DNA of 64,000 bases, from positions 5,766,001 to 5,830,000 of the forward strand of contig OX387605.1 of NCBI GenBank assembly GCA_947568835.1, read 5' to 3'. Numbering within the stretch: the stretch's first letter is position 1; every line of letters begins with the position of its first letter. The notes under the pieces are model-generated. The model was not told where the DNA came from. It was given only the letters and a program-made list of their open reading frames with translations, and did not search any database. The position numbers were made by a program, and so were the translations under genes. This document shows, piece by piece, positions 38,131-49,153 of the stretch. This DNA comes from Protonemura montana. Taxonomy: Eukaryota > Arthropoda > Insecta > Plecoptera > Nemouridae.

Positions 38131-40050
38131 GCCCCACCTAGTATGTGAATACAACAAATTGTGATATCTTGTCAACCAAATAGTTAAGTGTGTCAACTTT
38201 GTGGCATTTGCCTTAATTACAGCTTTACCATTAATGATGCACACTTACATGCTCTCTCTGATCTTCATGCAATATTTCATTCCAGTAGAACTTAGCCATA
38301 CTTACCATTTCTTACCATTACCACTAAATACCACAGTCAAGCAGTCTGGCATTGTTTGACTTTAAAGTGAATGCATCATTGGATTAGCATATGTCTACTC
38401 AAAAATACTAGTTTGTTAATTATACAGTGGCCGATTTCACAAACACCGTTTAAATGTTACTTTATTGGAGTTTAAAAGGTATTTTAGGGCAAAATTCATT
38501 TTCCCCATTGAGCCGACATTTTAAAAGATTTAAGAGATGCAAATTTAAATTCAAAGTCGTTATTCATAAGCCTGACTATTTTCTCTCTGCCCTAATCACC
38601 GTTTAATATTTGAACCTGGAGTAGATGGGGATTTTACTTTAAAACTGTCACCTGCAGGTCAAAGTATATAGTCCTATTGATATTTTGTTTGTCCACATTA
38701 CCAAATATTCAATTTTGAAGCAAAAAGTGCTGAAAGCTACTCTTCTGCTTTTTGGTTTGCAATTATCAAAATTTCTGCATTTTATAGCAAACTAGTATTG
38801 CTACCCGGCTTTGCTCGGACTTGGAAATTTGTATTAAAATTTAAAAGTAATGTTAAGTTAAACTATTAAACATAAATATATCAAATTATCTGACACAACA
38901 TATTCTGTTTCAAATTCGATGCTAGACAGATTATCGACTGTTTTCAGTTTTAAAGTTTTCGATCCATTCCTAAGATAAGTTTTAAACCACAAGTTCGTTA
39001 ACATGACGATTCGGTTGGCATATTTCCTTCAAATTCGTTTCTATGGATAGCATCCAAAAATCATTCCAACAATCAAATCATTCGCAACAATCCGAAAGTG
39101 CTATTACAAACATACATACAGACTATTTCTGTTTAATATATTTGATGATTACTGCACCGGTTTAAATCACCCGTGAATATTGTTTAAGGTTGTTTTAAAT
39201 GGTGTTGGTGAAGTCAACTATGAGCCACAGATGCGAACATTAAGCTGAGAAATTGATTTACAAAAATATTGACATTGTCTGCTAAAAAAAAAAGCAATGG
39301 TCAATGTTTACGCTTGGCACACTGATAGCATAAAGTTGTTACTTTCTACGCAGTATGCATCATCATGGTACCATGCATGCAAACCAGCTGGAAATATCTT
39401 GTTGATCAGAGTGGGAAATATAATATGTTCAATATTGAGAATAATATACCAATATTTTCTAAGGATCTTGTATTTACTAGAAGTACCTATATGTATCTAT
39501 GTATTTATTAACTAATGACAGCTGTTTTAGTTGATAGTTTATGTACCTTTTGAAAATTATTAGCCTCTCAGCAAAACTATTAAAGTGCACTACAACATCA
39601 TAAAAGTTGTGTCAATTTAATTTCTCATTACATCACCTAGCAAATTGAATTGAACTAGTCAGAATTAAAAATCCTGTACATCTTCTTAGCAATTGAATGT
39701 TATTACCCTAGTAAAAGGGGTCAATCTTTACTTAGCATGCAGCTTTAAGAGAGAGGGATATATCACATATCATTGAAGCATCTTCAAGTGGCACTAGTCA
39801 ACATTTTATTCAAAACAAGAATTATCTATTGCGGCTTACCAGTCGCTTCGATCTTGCGGTAAGTTCCACACAACCACTCCACATTCTTTTTCGCCTTACG
39901 CATGATATATCTCTATTATATACATATTTGTTACCTAACTTGTTATGAACAGTCACAATTGTAATCAAAGTAATACTTTTTTGGGGATAACATTTTCATA
40001 AACAGGATCTGATAATTTTAAAATCTTCTGACAGCAGCAATTTTTTTTTA
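38131..40050. other. Intergenic region 3' of ABCA
   Basis: AT-rich, no coding exon found. It must include the ABCA 3' untranslated region. The segment around 38800-38825 (CTACCCGGCTTTGCTCGG) resembles a sequence common in arthropod interspersed repeats, but I recall this only loosely and saw no second copy here. Confidence 0.35.
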
Positions 40051-40103
40051 ATTATTAGGAACACTAATAACCTCACAAAAATGGATGTAAAACGTAACAT
40101 TTA

Positions 40104-40607
40104 CTATCCGACGTAAATTCCATCGTCTTCTGGGAACGTATTGCGAATGGAATTCACGACGCAGGACGGAATAACAACACGCCTATTTTTCCCTAATGCA
40201 GCCCACGAATTGACCCAGGAAACAAATGATTTATAAGCCAAATGGCGCCAAACTTTATTTGAGGGACAGCGCATTTTGTCTTTAGTGTCTTTGGATGCTG
40301 TGTGCATAATCAGTTTATGCCTGGTAATGTTGAGCACATCAATGCTTTTCGTGATAACGTCGAATGACCCGTGCTCGGTAATGCACTCGTCATTCTGGCA
40401 CAACGCTCGTATTTGTGGTGGCTCTTTACAGCAATGCGATTCTACGTCGCTGTCCATTGCAACGCAGTTACCACACGTACACCACGAGGTGTTTCCTGCT
40501 CGCCCTACAAAGGATTCTTGTAGTCTCCTTTCATCGGCTTTTTTGCAAATATTTTCTTCAATCTCGCTCTGAGTAAACTTCGGGTCTAAACTGAAAGGTC
40601 CAGCCAT
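40104..40607 (-). CDS. P2X7 intracellular-domain-like protein (single exon)
   Basis: An uninterrupted 167-residue frame from an ATG at 40607 to a TAG at 40104-40106. It carries the pattern of the cytoplasmic C-terminal (ballast) domain of the P2X7 receptor: WCTCGNC, then a CC pair before KEPPQI, and the ending AYKSFVSWV, LGKNRRVVIPSCVVNSIRNTFP with a final G-IYVG. In P2X7 this region binds zinc and guanine nucleotide; in many invertebrates and fishes the domain occurs alone or joined to other proteins, function unknown. No membrane segment and no P2X channel part are present. Upstream on the minus strand is a GC-rich stretch with a TGACGTCA site at 40718-40725. The cysteines are intact, so it does not look like a decayed copy. 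Confidence 0.8.
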   Translation of the reverse strand: MAGPFSLDPKFTQSEIEENICKKADERRLQESFVGRAGNTSWCTCGNCVAMDSDVESHCCKEPPQIRALCQNDECITEHGSFDVITKSIDVLNITRHKLIMHTASKDTKDKMRCPSNKVWRHLAYKSFVSWVNSWAALGKNRRVVIPSCVVNSIRNTFPEDDGIYVG

Positions 40608-40800
40608 TGCCACACTTCAATGAAACAATGCGACACTATCGCGAGCGCGCCGACCCTACCGACTCTGCAGCGCGCGTCTTACAGTCTTGCAGACTGCCGC
40701 TGCAGACTCCCTATCTCTGACGTCACGCACGGAGCTTCGCGCCAAAAAGAAAAAGTGCGAGAAATGTGCACCGCATTTTTTTAGATTTTTCTTTTTTACG
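40608..40800 (-). promoter_or_regulatory. GC-rich presumed promoter of the P2X7-domain ORF
   Basis: Immediately 5' of the ORF the sequence becomes CpG-rich, unlike the AT-rich surroundings, and contains a full CRE-like palindrome TGACGTCA at 40718-40725. A second TGACGTCA is at 41113-41120 next to a CACGTG at 41104-41109. Promoter function is inferred from position and composition. Confidence 0.4.
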
Positions 40801-40989
40801 GGATCCTTAATTAATTGATGTTCCTCACATACAGTAATTTTTAAATGTCAATTGAAGGTGGTCCTTTAAGTGAGTAGTTGTGAGGGATATATCACATCAA
40901 ATTAACTTTAATGCATTTAATTGAATGTACATATTTTTATTTAATTTATAATTTAATGATTATAATAATTAATTTATAATGAGAGGTCG

Positions 40990-41060
40990 TGAGTGTTCCT
41001 AATAATAAAATACCCCGCGCAATGCAACCGTTTGCAATTTAAATCAGATGTAGCATATGT
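40990..41060 (+). repeat. Dispersed repeat fragment (shares tail with 41783-41850)
   Basis: The stretch AGTGTTCCTAATAATAAAAT followed by a segment ending GTTTGCAATTTAAATCAGAT closely matches 41783-41845 (TTTGCAATTAAAATCAGATG, then TAGCA). Both share the junction ATAAAATACCC. This is one end of the repeat family that also bounds the P2X7-domain unit. Confidence 0.6.
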
Positions 41061-41402
41061 AAAACTTCAGTCGATAGATACCACGAGGCGGGGGTCGATC
41101 GAGCACGTGGTGTGACGTCACTTGCACAGCACTTGCAGCGCTTTCCAGTGATACTCTTTTGTCGGCTGCTCGCCTGATACTAAGAGACAAATTTTCGTCT
41201 CGTTTTAGACGATCGTTTCGGTTGAAACTTGTCATGGTTGGATCAGCCGTACGTATAGGCAGTCCCGTCGCACTCACGCGTACTACAAGTTGCTTCAAAG
41301 GTTTCACAGGAAAACTTACAATTCCGAAGAGGTGATACATTCCCGGATTAATTATACGGTTAATTTTTGTCCATTTTTACGACTTAAACACAAAACTGCC
41401 TT

Positions 41403-41520
41403 TTTTTTATTAGATAGACTGATAACCTCTCAAAAATTAATGCCCAAACAGGAAATCAAACCCCGATCTCCACCTATCGCAGGTGTTTGCAACTTAAATC
41501 AAATATCACTTATATCTAAT
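41403..41520 (-). repeat. Inverted, truncated copy of the tRNA-like SINE
   Basis: Read on + it gives CTGATAACCTCTCAAAAAT and further CCCGATCTCCACC-ATCGCAGGTG, which parallels the reverse complement of 41700-41790. It then jumps to TTTGCAACTTAAATCA, the tail element also seen at 41030 and 41820, so the tRNA A-box half is missing. Confidence 0.5.
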
Positions 41521-41688
41521 TACTGATATGCATCTAAGATTAAATTAGAGTTACTGGAGATTAAATGGTTGTGACGTGGTATAGCGTCTCTAGAATCAGC
41601 ATGACTGGGTATTCAGCGCCTCATGGTTCCACTCCTTGTAGATCTACCATTCTCATCAAATACACTAAAATTCTCTCAAAAATAATGT

Positions 41689-41850
41689 GTCCAAGTAGCT
41701 CAATCGGTTAGAGCATCATCCGCGACAGGTGCAGAATGGGATTCTATTCCCCGTTTGAGCGTCCATTTTTGAGAAGTTATTAGTGTTTCTATTAATAAAA
41801 TACCCAGTGCATAACAAGCGTTTGCAATTAAAATCAGATGTAGCATCGCC
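41689..41850 (+). repeat. tRNA-derived SINE-like element
   Basis: Begins with a tRNA-like head: A box TAGCTCAATCGGTTAGAGCA and a B-box-like GGGATTCTATTCCCC. It continues into the family tail TTGAGAAGTTATTAGTGTTT and TTTGCAATTAAAATCAGATG. A head with pol III boxes plus a shared tail is the SINE design. The acceptor ends do not pair well, so it is not a working tRNA gene. Confidence 0.55.
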
Positions 41851-42172
41851 ATTTATGTTACTTTTATATTTACAGGTCAAATGCCATGAAATGAATTCAG
41901 ATATTAAAAAATCCAACCATGAATCAATACAGAGTGGTATCAGAGGTGGTATGATAAGTAACAAACAAAAAATGTTGGTCACCTGTCCTCCTGCCCAACA
42001 CACTCAGAGTTAAAAAATAAATAGACATGAAATTTGGATTATTACATGTTTGAATGTTGTATGAACAAACATACACATTTCCACACATATGTTGCACTTT
42101 ACATTAAATTATTTGAAAGAACTTACAAAATAAATTTACATCACTAAAATGAATAATTTCTTGTACAAATAG

Positions 42173-42901
42173 TCAGTCAAAATTCATGTTATTTCTCCTT
42201 CCCAAATCCCTTATTTCTATTATGTCTGTTTTCAGCTGAAGCTTGATAATCTCTCTCCAAATTTCTTGTCGGTGGTCAAGATTGTCTATGCCGAGCCTGA
42301 CAAGTGTGCTCTCATTTATTCTCAGCAATGTGCGTCCCGTAATTTCGTTCTGAAATCGAGTATTATCAATCAGATTGGTGGGTATACATATAATTAACAT
42401 ATAAATATACCATATAATGAAATACATGTTGAATGCACCAACCGCAATGATTGCGGTTGACTAACCTGTTGAAACACCTCCCAATACATAGGATAATAAT
42501 CGGTGCAGTGGCGACGAAGCCACTTCTGCACATCTGCGGCAGTCCACAAGTACACAGATCTTGGACGAGCTGTCTTTACCTGAAGAAAAAAGACTAAATG
42601 TTAAAATAAACAAGTATAACGTCCCATTTGATAACGTACCCACACAAATGTACTTATGCAGATCATATCTTCACTGTGGCTTGTACCTTTGGTTTGTTAG
42701 CGGAGTTGAGAGTCTCTTCGACCATTCTATAGCCTACAATTATTTGCAGCCGTACCTAATCTACAACTTGCTCACGAAGCAAGTTATAACCAAAAACAGA
42801 CCGAAACAGATCTTTGACAGGTACGATCAAGGTACGATCAAGACTTTGAGTAAAAGCATGTAGCCTCTTCAAGGGTACTAATGTACTAAAATATCCGCCA
42901 T
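42173..42901 (-). CDS. ave: Aveugle / SAMD10-SAMD12-type SAM-domain adaptor
   Basis: Two secure exons, 42466-42579 and 42173-42349 (stop TGA at 42173-42175), joined in phase 0. They encode one SAM domain: PRSVYLWTAADVQKWLRRHC, then ITGRTLLRIN, LVRLGI, HRQEIWREII and LKTDIIEIRDL. This pattern is that of Drosophila Aveugle and vertebrate SAMD10/12. Aveugle joins KSR and CNK through SAM contacts and is needed between RAS and RAF in receptor tyrosine kinase signalling. The first exon is uncertain: an ATG at 42901 opens five codons (MADIL) before GTACAT and joins in phase, placing the start 49 bases from POGLUT1. An ATG near 42670 (MICISTFVW before GTACGT) is an alternative. Total about 100 residues, normal for the family. 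Confidence 0.85.
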
Positions 42902-42949
42902 GTTCAATCTGAATATGCCGCTGGTTGGGGTCCGGTCACGATTTCTGCT
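42902..42949. promoter_or_regulatory. Candidate shared promoter of ave and POGLUT1
   Basis: The proposed ave start (42901, minus) and the POGLUT1 start (42950, plus) face away from each other with 48 bases between. If both starts are right, the two transcripts begin in or near the same short region. No TATA box is visible, as is usual for divergent housekeeping promoters. Confidence 0.4.
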
Positions 42950-45900
42950 ATGGTCCATGCGCTTTTGAAATCTATGAAGTACTTGATTAGAATTAGGGTG
43001 TTTGTTCTAATAGCAACCGCTGTAACTCAAATACGCAGTGAAGAATTATGTACTTTAGGCGCCAAAGATGCACAAGACTGCAATTCGGGCTCTTCGTCAG
43101 GATCAAATCATATGTACACAGAAGGTAAGGTTATGCTCGCACCAATTTCGAAGTGTGAAAATAAAGAGAGATTTCTGGCATTAATTGTCTGTCATTAATT
43201 TCAGAGAGTAACCAGCCACATTTCAAATACGGTAAATTTATCAGCGATGCAGTCAGTTCATACAAGCAATGCAGTCAAAAGAACTGCAGTTGTTTTGTAA
43301 ATGTAATCAAAGAAGATTTAGCTTCGTTTGCTAATGGGATCACACAAGAGATGATTGATAAAGCAAGGACAAAGTGAGTAAACTCCTACATTAAAATTTT
43401 AATTTCACTGAAATTGGCACTGAAATATAACTAAGAAGACCCTCGTTTTCTTTGAGCTTAAGCAATCAAAACAAAAACACCACCCCATGACTTACCTCTT
43501 AAAACTAATAATAATAAAAATAATCATATTCCACTCTTGCTTTGTTTTAGAGGAACAAAGTACCAAATAATAGAACACCAACTCTACCGAGAAGAGGAAT
43601 GTATGTTTCCCGCACGATGCTCCGGGGTAGAGCATTTCCTAAGACCTTTACTGCACTCTCTACCAGACTTGGAGCTGGTTATCAACACCAGAGATTGGCC
43701 GCAAGTCAGTCGTCACTTTGGCGAAAAGCTTCCTGTCTTCTCATTCAGCAAGGTGGGGATGGAAAATAATCTTGTGGGGAATTACGTTTTAAATCTCACG
43801 AGACCTAAAAACCAAACCCAGATTTAAAGAGAAATATTGAGAACTTTGTTGTTTATGATTCCTTTTTGTTCAAAACTTCAAAGAGTTGATGAGCAATATT
43901 TCAAATTTGTTTGTCAAATATTCATTAAAGTCATAACCACAAAGTTGGTGACTACCAAAGCCCCTGCTTCAACCTGGTTTTGTTTATATTATTTGAATGT
44001 TACTACTTCTGACTTTCATTTTTGAGAACTGTATACATCCAAGTTTGACATTTACAGACCTACGAGTTTTTAGACATCATGTACCCTGCATGGGGGTTTT
44101 GGGGCGGCGGTCCTGCAATAGGCCTTTACCCTCGCGGCCTCGGTCGCTGGGACCTTCACCGAACGTCCCTCACCGGGGCATCAGACAAGTGGCCATGGGA
44201 CGAGAAATCGCCACTGGCTTTTTTCCGCGGATCCAGAACCAGCGGCGAACGTGATGCTCTCGTACTGCTGTCCCGTGAACGACCCGATCTTGTGGATGCT
44301 CAGTACACCAAGAACCAAGCATGGAAGTCTGATTTAGTAAGCAGGAGGGTAATTAGAGGGGAGGGGTGTGCAGTGATATCTTTACAATGTACATTAACAT
44401 TTTGTATGTATTGGCTTGATACCACCTTTTGTTTTGAATTTTGTTTGGACAGTTATTTATTTATTGCTCTTGAAGTTGCTAGTTAATTTAAAATATGTTA
44501 ATCCAGTGCTATTTACATGAAACGCAATGAGAAAATGAAATATTGGTTGTCAATGTTTAAGTCCAACTGTGGTTTATTATGAGCAGTGAAGATCCTGGAA
44601 GTTTAGGTTGAATTGATTTTGACAGCTGCGTGCCAATAACTTTGCAACTTGAAAAACTATCAATATTATTATTTTTAGTTAAATCCTATTGTTTCAATGT
44701 GGAGATATGTAGAATATCCCCACGTACATATTCTTAAATGTTAAATGCTGTAGCTTTCCATTTGGCATGATATCAAAAGCTTTGCCTGGTTCTCACTTGA
44801 AATGTAATTACATGCACGCAGGACACGTTGAATGCTCCTGCTGCTAAGGAAGTCTCGCTGGAGGACCACTGCCAGTATCGATACCTATTCAACTTCCGCG
44901 GAGTGGCTGCCAGTTTCCGACTCAAGCACCTGTTCCTGTGTGGCTCTCTTGTTTTCCACGTTGGCGATGATTGGCAAGAGTTTTTCTATGGAGCGCTCAA
45001 GCCGTGGGTACATTACGTTCCTGTGTCTAGCACGGCCACCAAGCAGGAAATACGGTGAGTACTTTATGATGGTTTTTAGACTCATGTCTTCTTGATTTAG
45101 CCTTGTGTACTACTTACTACTAAGTACTACTTACTAGAAATCAAGTTCAGCACCTCCAATGGGCAAATAATTCCCTTGGTCTCTTTAGACAGTCCTAGAA
45201 GGCCTACCAACGATATCTTTTACTGCAGAAGAGGATAGAAGGTAGCTTAACTTACCAAGGTAGATATGGCTGATTTTGACTGATTAAGAGAGGTTTTATG
45301 ACATTTTTTCCGCTGCCTTGTTTGCGTGAGATAAATTACTTCGATAATCAGACAAGGCAGCAGCCGAAACATTGCAAAATTCTCTTCACATGTCCCACTT
45401 GGCTAATTCTACCTTGCAAAGCTCCATTTCCTTCTCCTTGTACAGTTCATTTACCAGCCGGCCTCTTATATTTTTATATGATTATCATTATGCTCCAGCA
45501 AACTGGGTAGACGTAATTAATTAACTTGAGTGAATTTCTGAAAAATCAAAGGTAGTGCAAAGGGGAGTTAAACTTTCCAGGAGCAATGAAAACTTGGTGA
45601 AATGAGATATTGCAATGTTGTTTGTACCTTTCTCAGTGACAGAAATTGTGTAGACTTAATATTACTCTTTAACAGCAAAGCAATTTATTGCACCACAACA
45701 GCACTCCCAGTCAGTTGCATTCCCCTCGCTGGAATTATTTTTCCTGCCTCTGTGCACCCTACCAAGACAAAAAATTAATCTCTGTTCAACAAAAAAAATC
45801 CACTGTGCGATTGGGTGTGTCTAACTGCTAACTTAAATTTCTTTAGTGATCTCCTCGAAGGCATGGCCGCTAATAATGGGTTGGCCCAAGAGATTGCCGG

Positions 45901-46033
45901 GCGTGGCCAAGCGTTTGTGCGCAAGCGGCTACGCATGGCGGATGTCTCTTGCTACTGGCGCACGCTGCTGGAGTCCTATGCCAAGCTTCTGACGTTTGCG
46001 CCTAAACGAGACCAATCTCTTCATGCCGTTTGA
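42950..46033 (+). CDS. POGLUT1: Protein O-glucosyltransferase 1 (Rumi; CAP10/KDELC family)
   Basis: Six exons: 42950-43124, 43205-43373, 43551-43752, 44058-44336, 44822-45054, 45847-46033; 414 residues, close to family size. A hydrophobic signal sequence (residues 8-27) is followed by the CAP10 glycosyltransferase domain: [10 protein letters not shown] with the Asp expected to be catalytic, [71 protein letters not shown] and KPWVHYVPV. Rumi/POGLUT1 transfers glucose to serine in EGF repeats, notably of Notch, in the ER lumen. Odd point: the protein ends QSLHAV, without the KDEL-like ER retrieval signal usual for the family. Introns are all GT/AG. Confidence 0.92.
45066..45108 (+). repeat. Fragment of the 9948-10136 repeat family
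   Basis: TTTTAGACTCATGTCTTCTT and the bases around it match 9946-9986 (ATTAGACTCATGTCTACTTG) at roughly nine in ten positions, inside a POGLUT1 intron. A short run of TACTACTTACTA repeats follows. Confidence 0.5.
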
Positions 46034-46459
46034 CCCATGTACTTCCTCCGGGACAAGGACACTGAACGTTGAAATTGAGACTGGATTTGTATTCCAACTG
46101 CATATCGATTTATCTTCAGGAATTTTATTTTTTAGCCTAACAATACATTTTTTGTGAGGGCAGCGGAATCTGTAGGTGAAGAAAATCACTAGTGTCTGGC
46201 ATCTTCGGTTTGAATGCACTAGTGGGCACCAAGTTTACTTGAGAGAGGAGCAATTAATATTACTGCAATTATTGGTATTACTGGTAATCCAATATTGCAA
46301 TTATTGGTAATACTGAATTAGTACCAGAATTATCTCTCTGGCTACAAGTACACATTTGATTACCTATGTTAGGTAGTATATTGAATCATTCCTTATTTTA
46401 TTGGGTACTTAGTTTAAGAATTCAATTGCATGAGATCTGATTATCTTTGGTATATGAGA

Positions 46460-46465
46460 ATAAAG
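46460..46465 (+). terminator. Candidate polyadenylation signal of POGLUT1
   Basis: AATAAA about 430 bases downstream of the POGLUT1 stop codon, the first such hexamer seen in that 3' region. Confidence 0.4.
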
Positions 46466-47228
46466 TATTAACATAAATCTAATACAATACTATCAAAATT
46501 GGTGATTTTACACCAATTCCTGACATGATCGTCAGCCTTTTGTGGCACAAGTGCTAAAATGTGATATGTTTTTGAGATTGTACGTGCTTGATCTTAGTTA
46601 GTGGATCAGGATAACTTGGACCCCTTATTTAATAACCCAAATGCATACTTGGTGCAACCACAATAAAAATAAAATACTTCTGTGGTGTGCCAACTTCAGT
46701 TACACTTGTTGCTTGAATCATTCTTTGGTTTCAAAGTTACATTTTAATAATTTGGACGTAGCTTTCCAGGCCCTTTTAAATCGGACGGAGATTTTGAAAT
46801 TTTCATTCAGACAGTTTTTTTACCATTACATCCAGCGATGAAGAAAGAAATATTTTTACATTGAATAAAAAGTTTCAGACAGTATGTTTGTATTTCTTAT
46901 TACTGGCAGATGAATGGTTAAAAAAAAGTAAATGTGAGATGTATGAAGGTAAAGTAGCAGAAACAAGCTACTGGTGTTGGAGAGATTATTTTCTTGGCAT
47001 TCAAACATTTTGGTAAGTGAAAATTATAATTTTCTGAACAAGTTTGAATGGAACAAAATAATCATTAAAGACATAATGGCCTCTATGTCAAGTTTTCACA
47101 CAAAAGTAATAAGTTACTGGCCAAATTGACGACATCACCTGTGTAAAAATGCACTATCATAAATCACAATGGCAAACAAACTAAAATCTATTTTTGGCTT
47201 GAACCACCTCGAACTAATAATATAAAAA
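46466..47228. other. Intergenic region between POGLUT1 and TMEM107
   Basis: AT-rich with no coding exon or repeat recognised. It should contain the 3' untranslated region of TMEM107 (minus strand), whose stop is at 47229. Confidence 0.4.
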
Positions 47229-48076
47229 TTAGTTTTTTTTTAGTGCGAGCACTGCAAATATGACTAATCCTTCTATAATAGCTGGGACAACACTGCAAAT
47301 TGCGAATATCCACCAGTAGAGATCACAATCCCATGTGTCGAGGAGAAAATATGCTAGGAGCACAGATGCAGTTGAATGTGCTGCAATAGCTGTAGCGAAG
47401 TCAAGGACACATTCAGCAAGGAATTTACGGACACATCACATGAGAGTTTAACAGAAAAGATGGTGCTATTTTGCCAGTGGTCAATTTGTGCAGTAAAAAA
47501 TTGAAACTATCCCATCCCGAGGAAAGTATGCAGTACTAACATTTTGCTAAATATAATTTGCATTCCAGTTAAGGCAATATATATTGCCAGGCTAACCCAA
47601 AGACCATAGATAGGGTAACCTAAACCTAACCTAAACCTAAACGCACACTAAAAACACACACAGGCTAACCTAAACACCCTGGAAAAAACGTGCTAATGCA
47701 ACCAAGCAATTTGTCTCAAATTTAAAAAGGATACAGATGCATGAAGCAGATGGCATGAACATGGAAATGCCTGACAAAAATCCTATGAGTTCCACCCCAA
47801 TCAGTCCCAGCGCAATGCTGAGCCCAACAGTCATTCTGAAAGAAATCAATGTTAATGAATTAATTCACGGATTATATTTCTAATCACCTAGATAGCCAGA
47901 ACCTAATATTCGACGTACTGGTGGTTTTTACTTGAATACTCTTCAGTACTGTACTCCAAAGGCAAGCAGACCTCTATTGTGTTTTCCTTAGACCACAGTA
48001 TAATTATTGTGATAGTAAGGTGGCTGATTAGAGTTAAGAATCGAGCAGGTATCAACCCTTCCGCGACAAAAACCAT
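47229..48076 (-). CDS. TMEM107: Transmembrane protein 107 (ciliary transition zone)
   Basis: Three exons: 47919-48076, 47735-47835 and 47229-47389, phases 2 and 1, giving 139 residues against 140 in the human protein. Matching signatures in order are GLIPARFLTLISHL near the N-terminus, VCLPLEYSTEEY, GLIGVELIGFLSGISMFMP, SIAAHSTASVLLAYF, WDCDLYWWIFAICSVVPA and the lysine-containing end ALKKN. Four membrane segments are visible. TMEM107 recruits MKS-module proteins to the ciliary transition zone and affects protein entry into cilia. The ATG at 48076 aligns with the vertebrate N-terminus. Confidence 0.92.
47613..47642. repeat. Short interstitial telomere-like repeat
   Basis: AACCTAAACCTAACCTAAAC continues for about 30 bases in a TMEM107 intron. 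The unit mixes CCTAA and CCTAAA, related to the arthropod telomere unit TTAGG. CAGGCTAACC occurs on both sides (47588 and 47662). Confidence 0.5.
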
Positions 48077-49021
48077 TTTTGTCAATTTTATTTAACCTTA
48101 TGGTTTGTCAAAACTTCATTTTTAAATATTGTACTTCATAAATATGACGTGTATCACCACATGCACAAAAATGTTCAGTGTTTAAAATGTTTCATTGTAA
48201 TTAAATTGCAACTATTATTTTATAACCTAAAAATAACAACAACAACGACGTAAACAAACCGGCATAACAGAACTTTTGGCAATGTTGCCACGTCTCTTTT
48301 GAAATATATATTCCTAAAGTATCAAAATATGAAAACGTGTTAATGATAGAAAAATTATAAGCTAATCGGTCTCTGTGACTGTAGCACTCAGGACTACACC
48401 TCTGAAGATATTTGTAGATATACTTTGAGCGTAGTGTTATTTGAATTTTACGAGATCCATTCAAATAAACCACTCTTATACTATAATTTAAAAAAAAAGC
48501 GAAAAGGATTGTGAAAAGAATTGTGACGGATTTTCCAATTGAGTGCGATACTTTTCTGAAAAATATGAAATTTTTGTCCAGGTTTCCTTTCAGTCACCTT
48601 TCTTGGGGTGCAGTTTCAGAGGTTGTTAGAACCTATGGTTAGGACCAAAGATACTAGTATCTTAGGACTAGGTTAGGACTCTTCTCTGGTTAGAAGTCCG
48701 TGGCTAGAACATGTCCAATTCCAAGGTTAGAACATCGTCTCAACGATCAGCGTTTTTGTCATTGGTGAGGGTTGCGATTTGACGGGAATTGATTAATTTT
48801 GAGGCTTTTGAGACAGCAGAGAGAGTGTCGAATAGTTCATATTGTTTAGGGTTCAGGGTTATTTTTGGAGCTAATTTATGGATTCCAGGCCATACATTAG
48901 ATTGAACAAAGCATCCTCATGATCAAAGTTTTTTCAAGATTAGATTTTTAATTGGGGATTGTTTGATAATATTCTTGGGGCCCCTGATATTCCAGTACAT
49001 TCACGTACATCGTCCTCACAT

Positions 49022-49151
49022 TCCCAATTCCGGCTCAGCGTTAGACCAAAAATGTAATTACTAGTCTACTTGATTATTAGAAACAATAAATAAGCAAAAT
49101 ACATATCTCTGTCTTCAAAGCCCCAATTTCGGCTCAGCGTAAGACCAAAAA
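49022..49151 (+). repeat. Spaced direct repeat, 32 bp x 2
   Basis: 49022-49053 and 49120-49151 agree at 29 of 32 positions (core CGGCTCAGCGT and AGACCAAAAAT). The 98-base period suggests a local duplication. Confidence 0.6.
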
Positions 49152-49153
49152 TC

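Larger units (their letters stand above)
40051..41006. mobile_element. Inverted-repeat-bounded unit carrying a P2X7-domain ORF
   Basis: The left end 40051-40082 begins ATTATTAGGAACACT and continues to ACCTCACAAAAAT. The right end 40976-41006, read on the minus strand, begins with the same 15 bases and also shares ACCTC, about 24 of 31 positions overall. Between them lies a single intronless ORF and a GC-rich presumed promoter. Fragments carrying the same end sequence recur at 41403-41520 and 41757-41850. No target-site duplication and no transposase were found, so calling it mobile is an inference. Confidence 0.45.

Noticed and set aside
49022-49151. CRISPR-like spaced repeats
   Set aside because: Only two copies, eukaryotic context, and a 66-base gap; a local duplication explains it.
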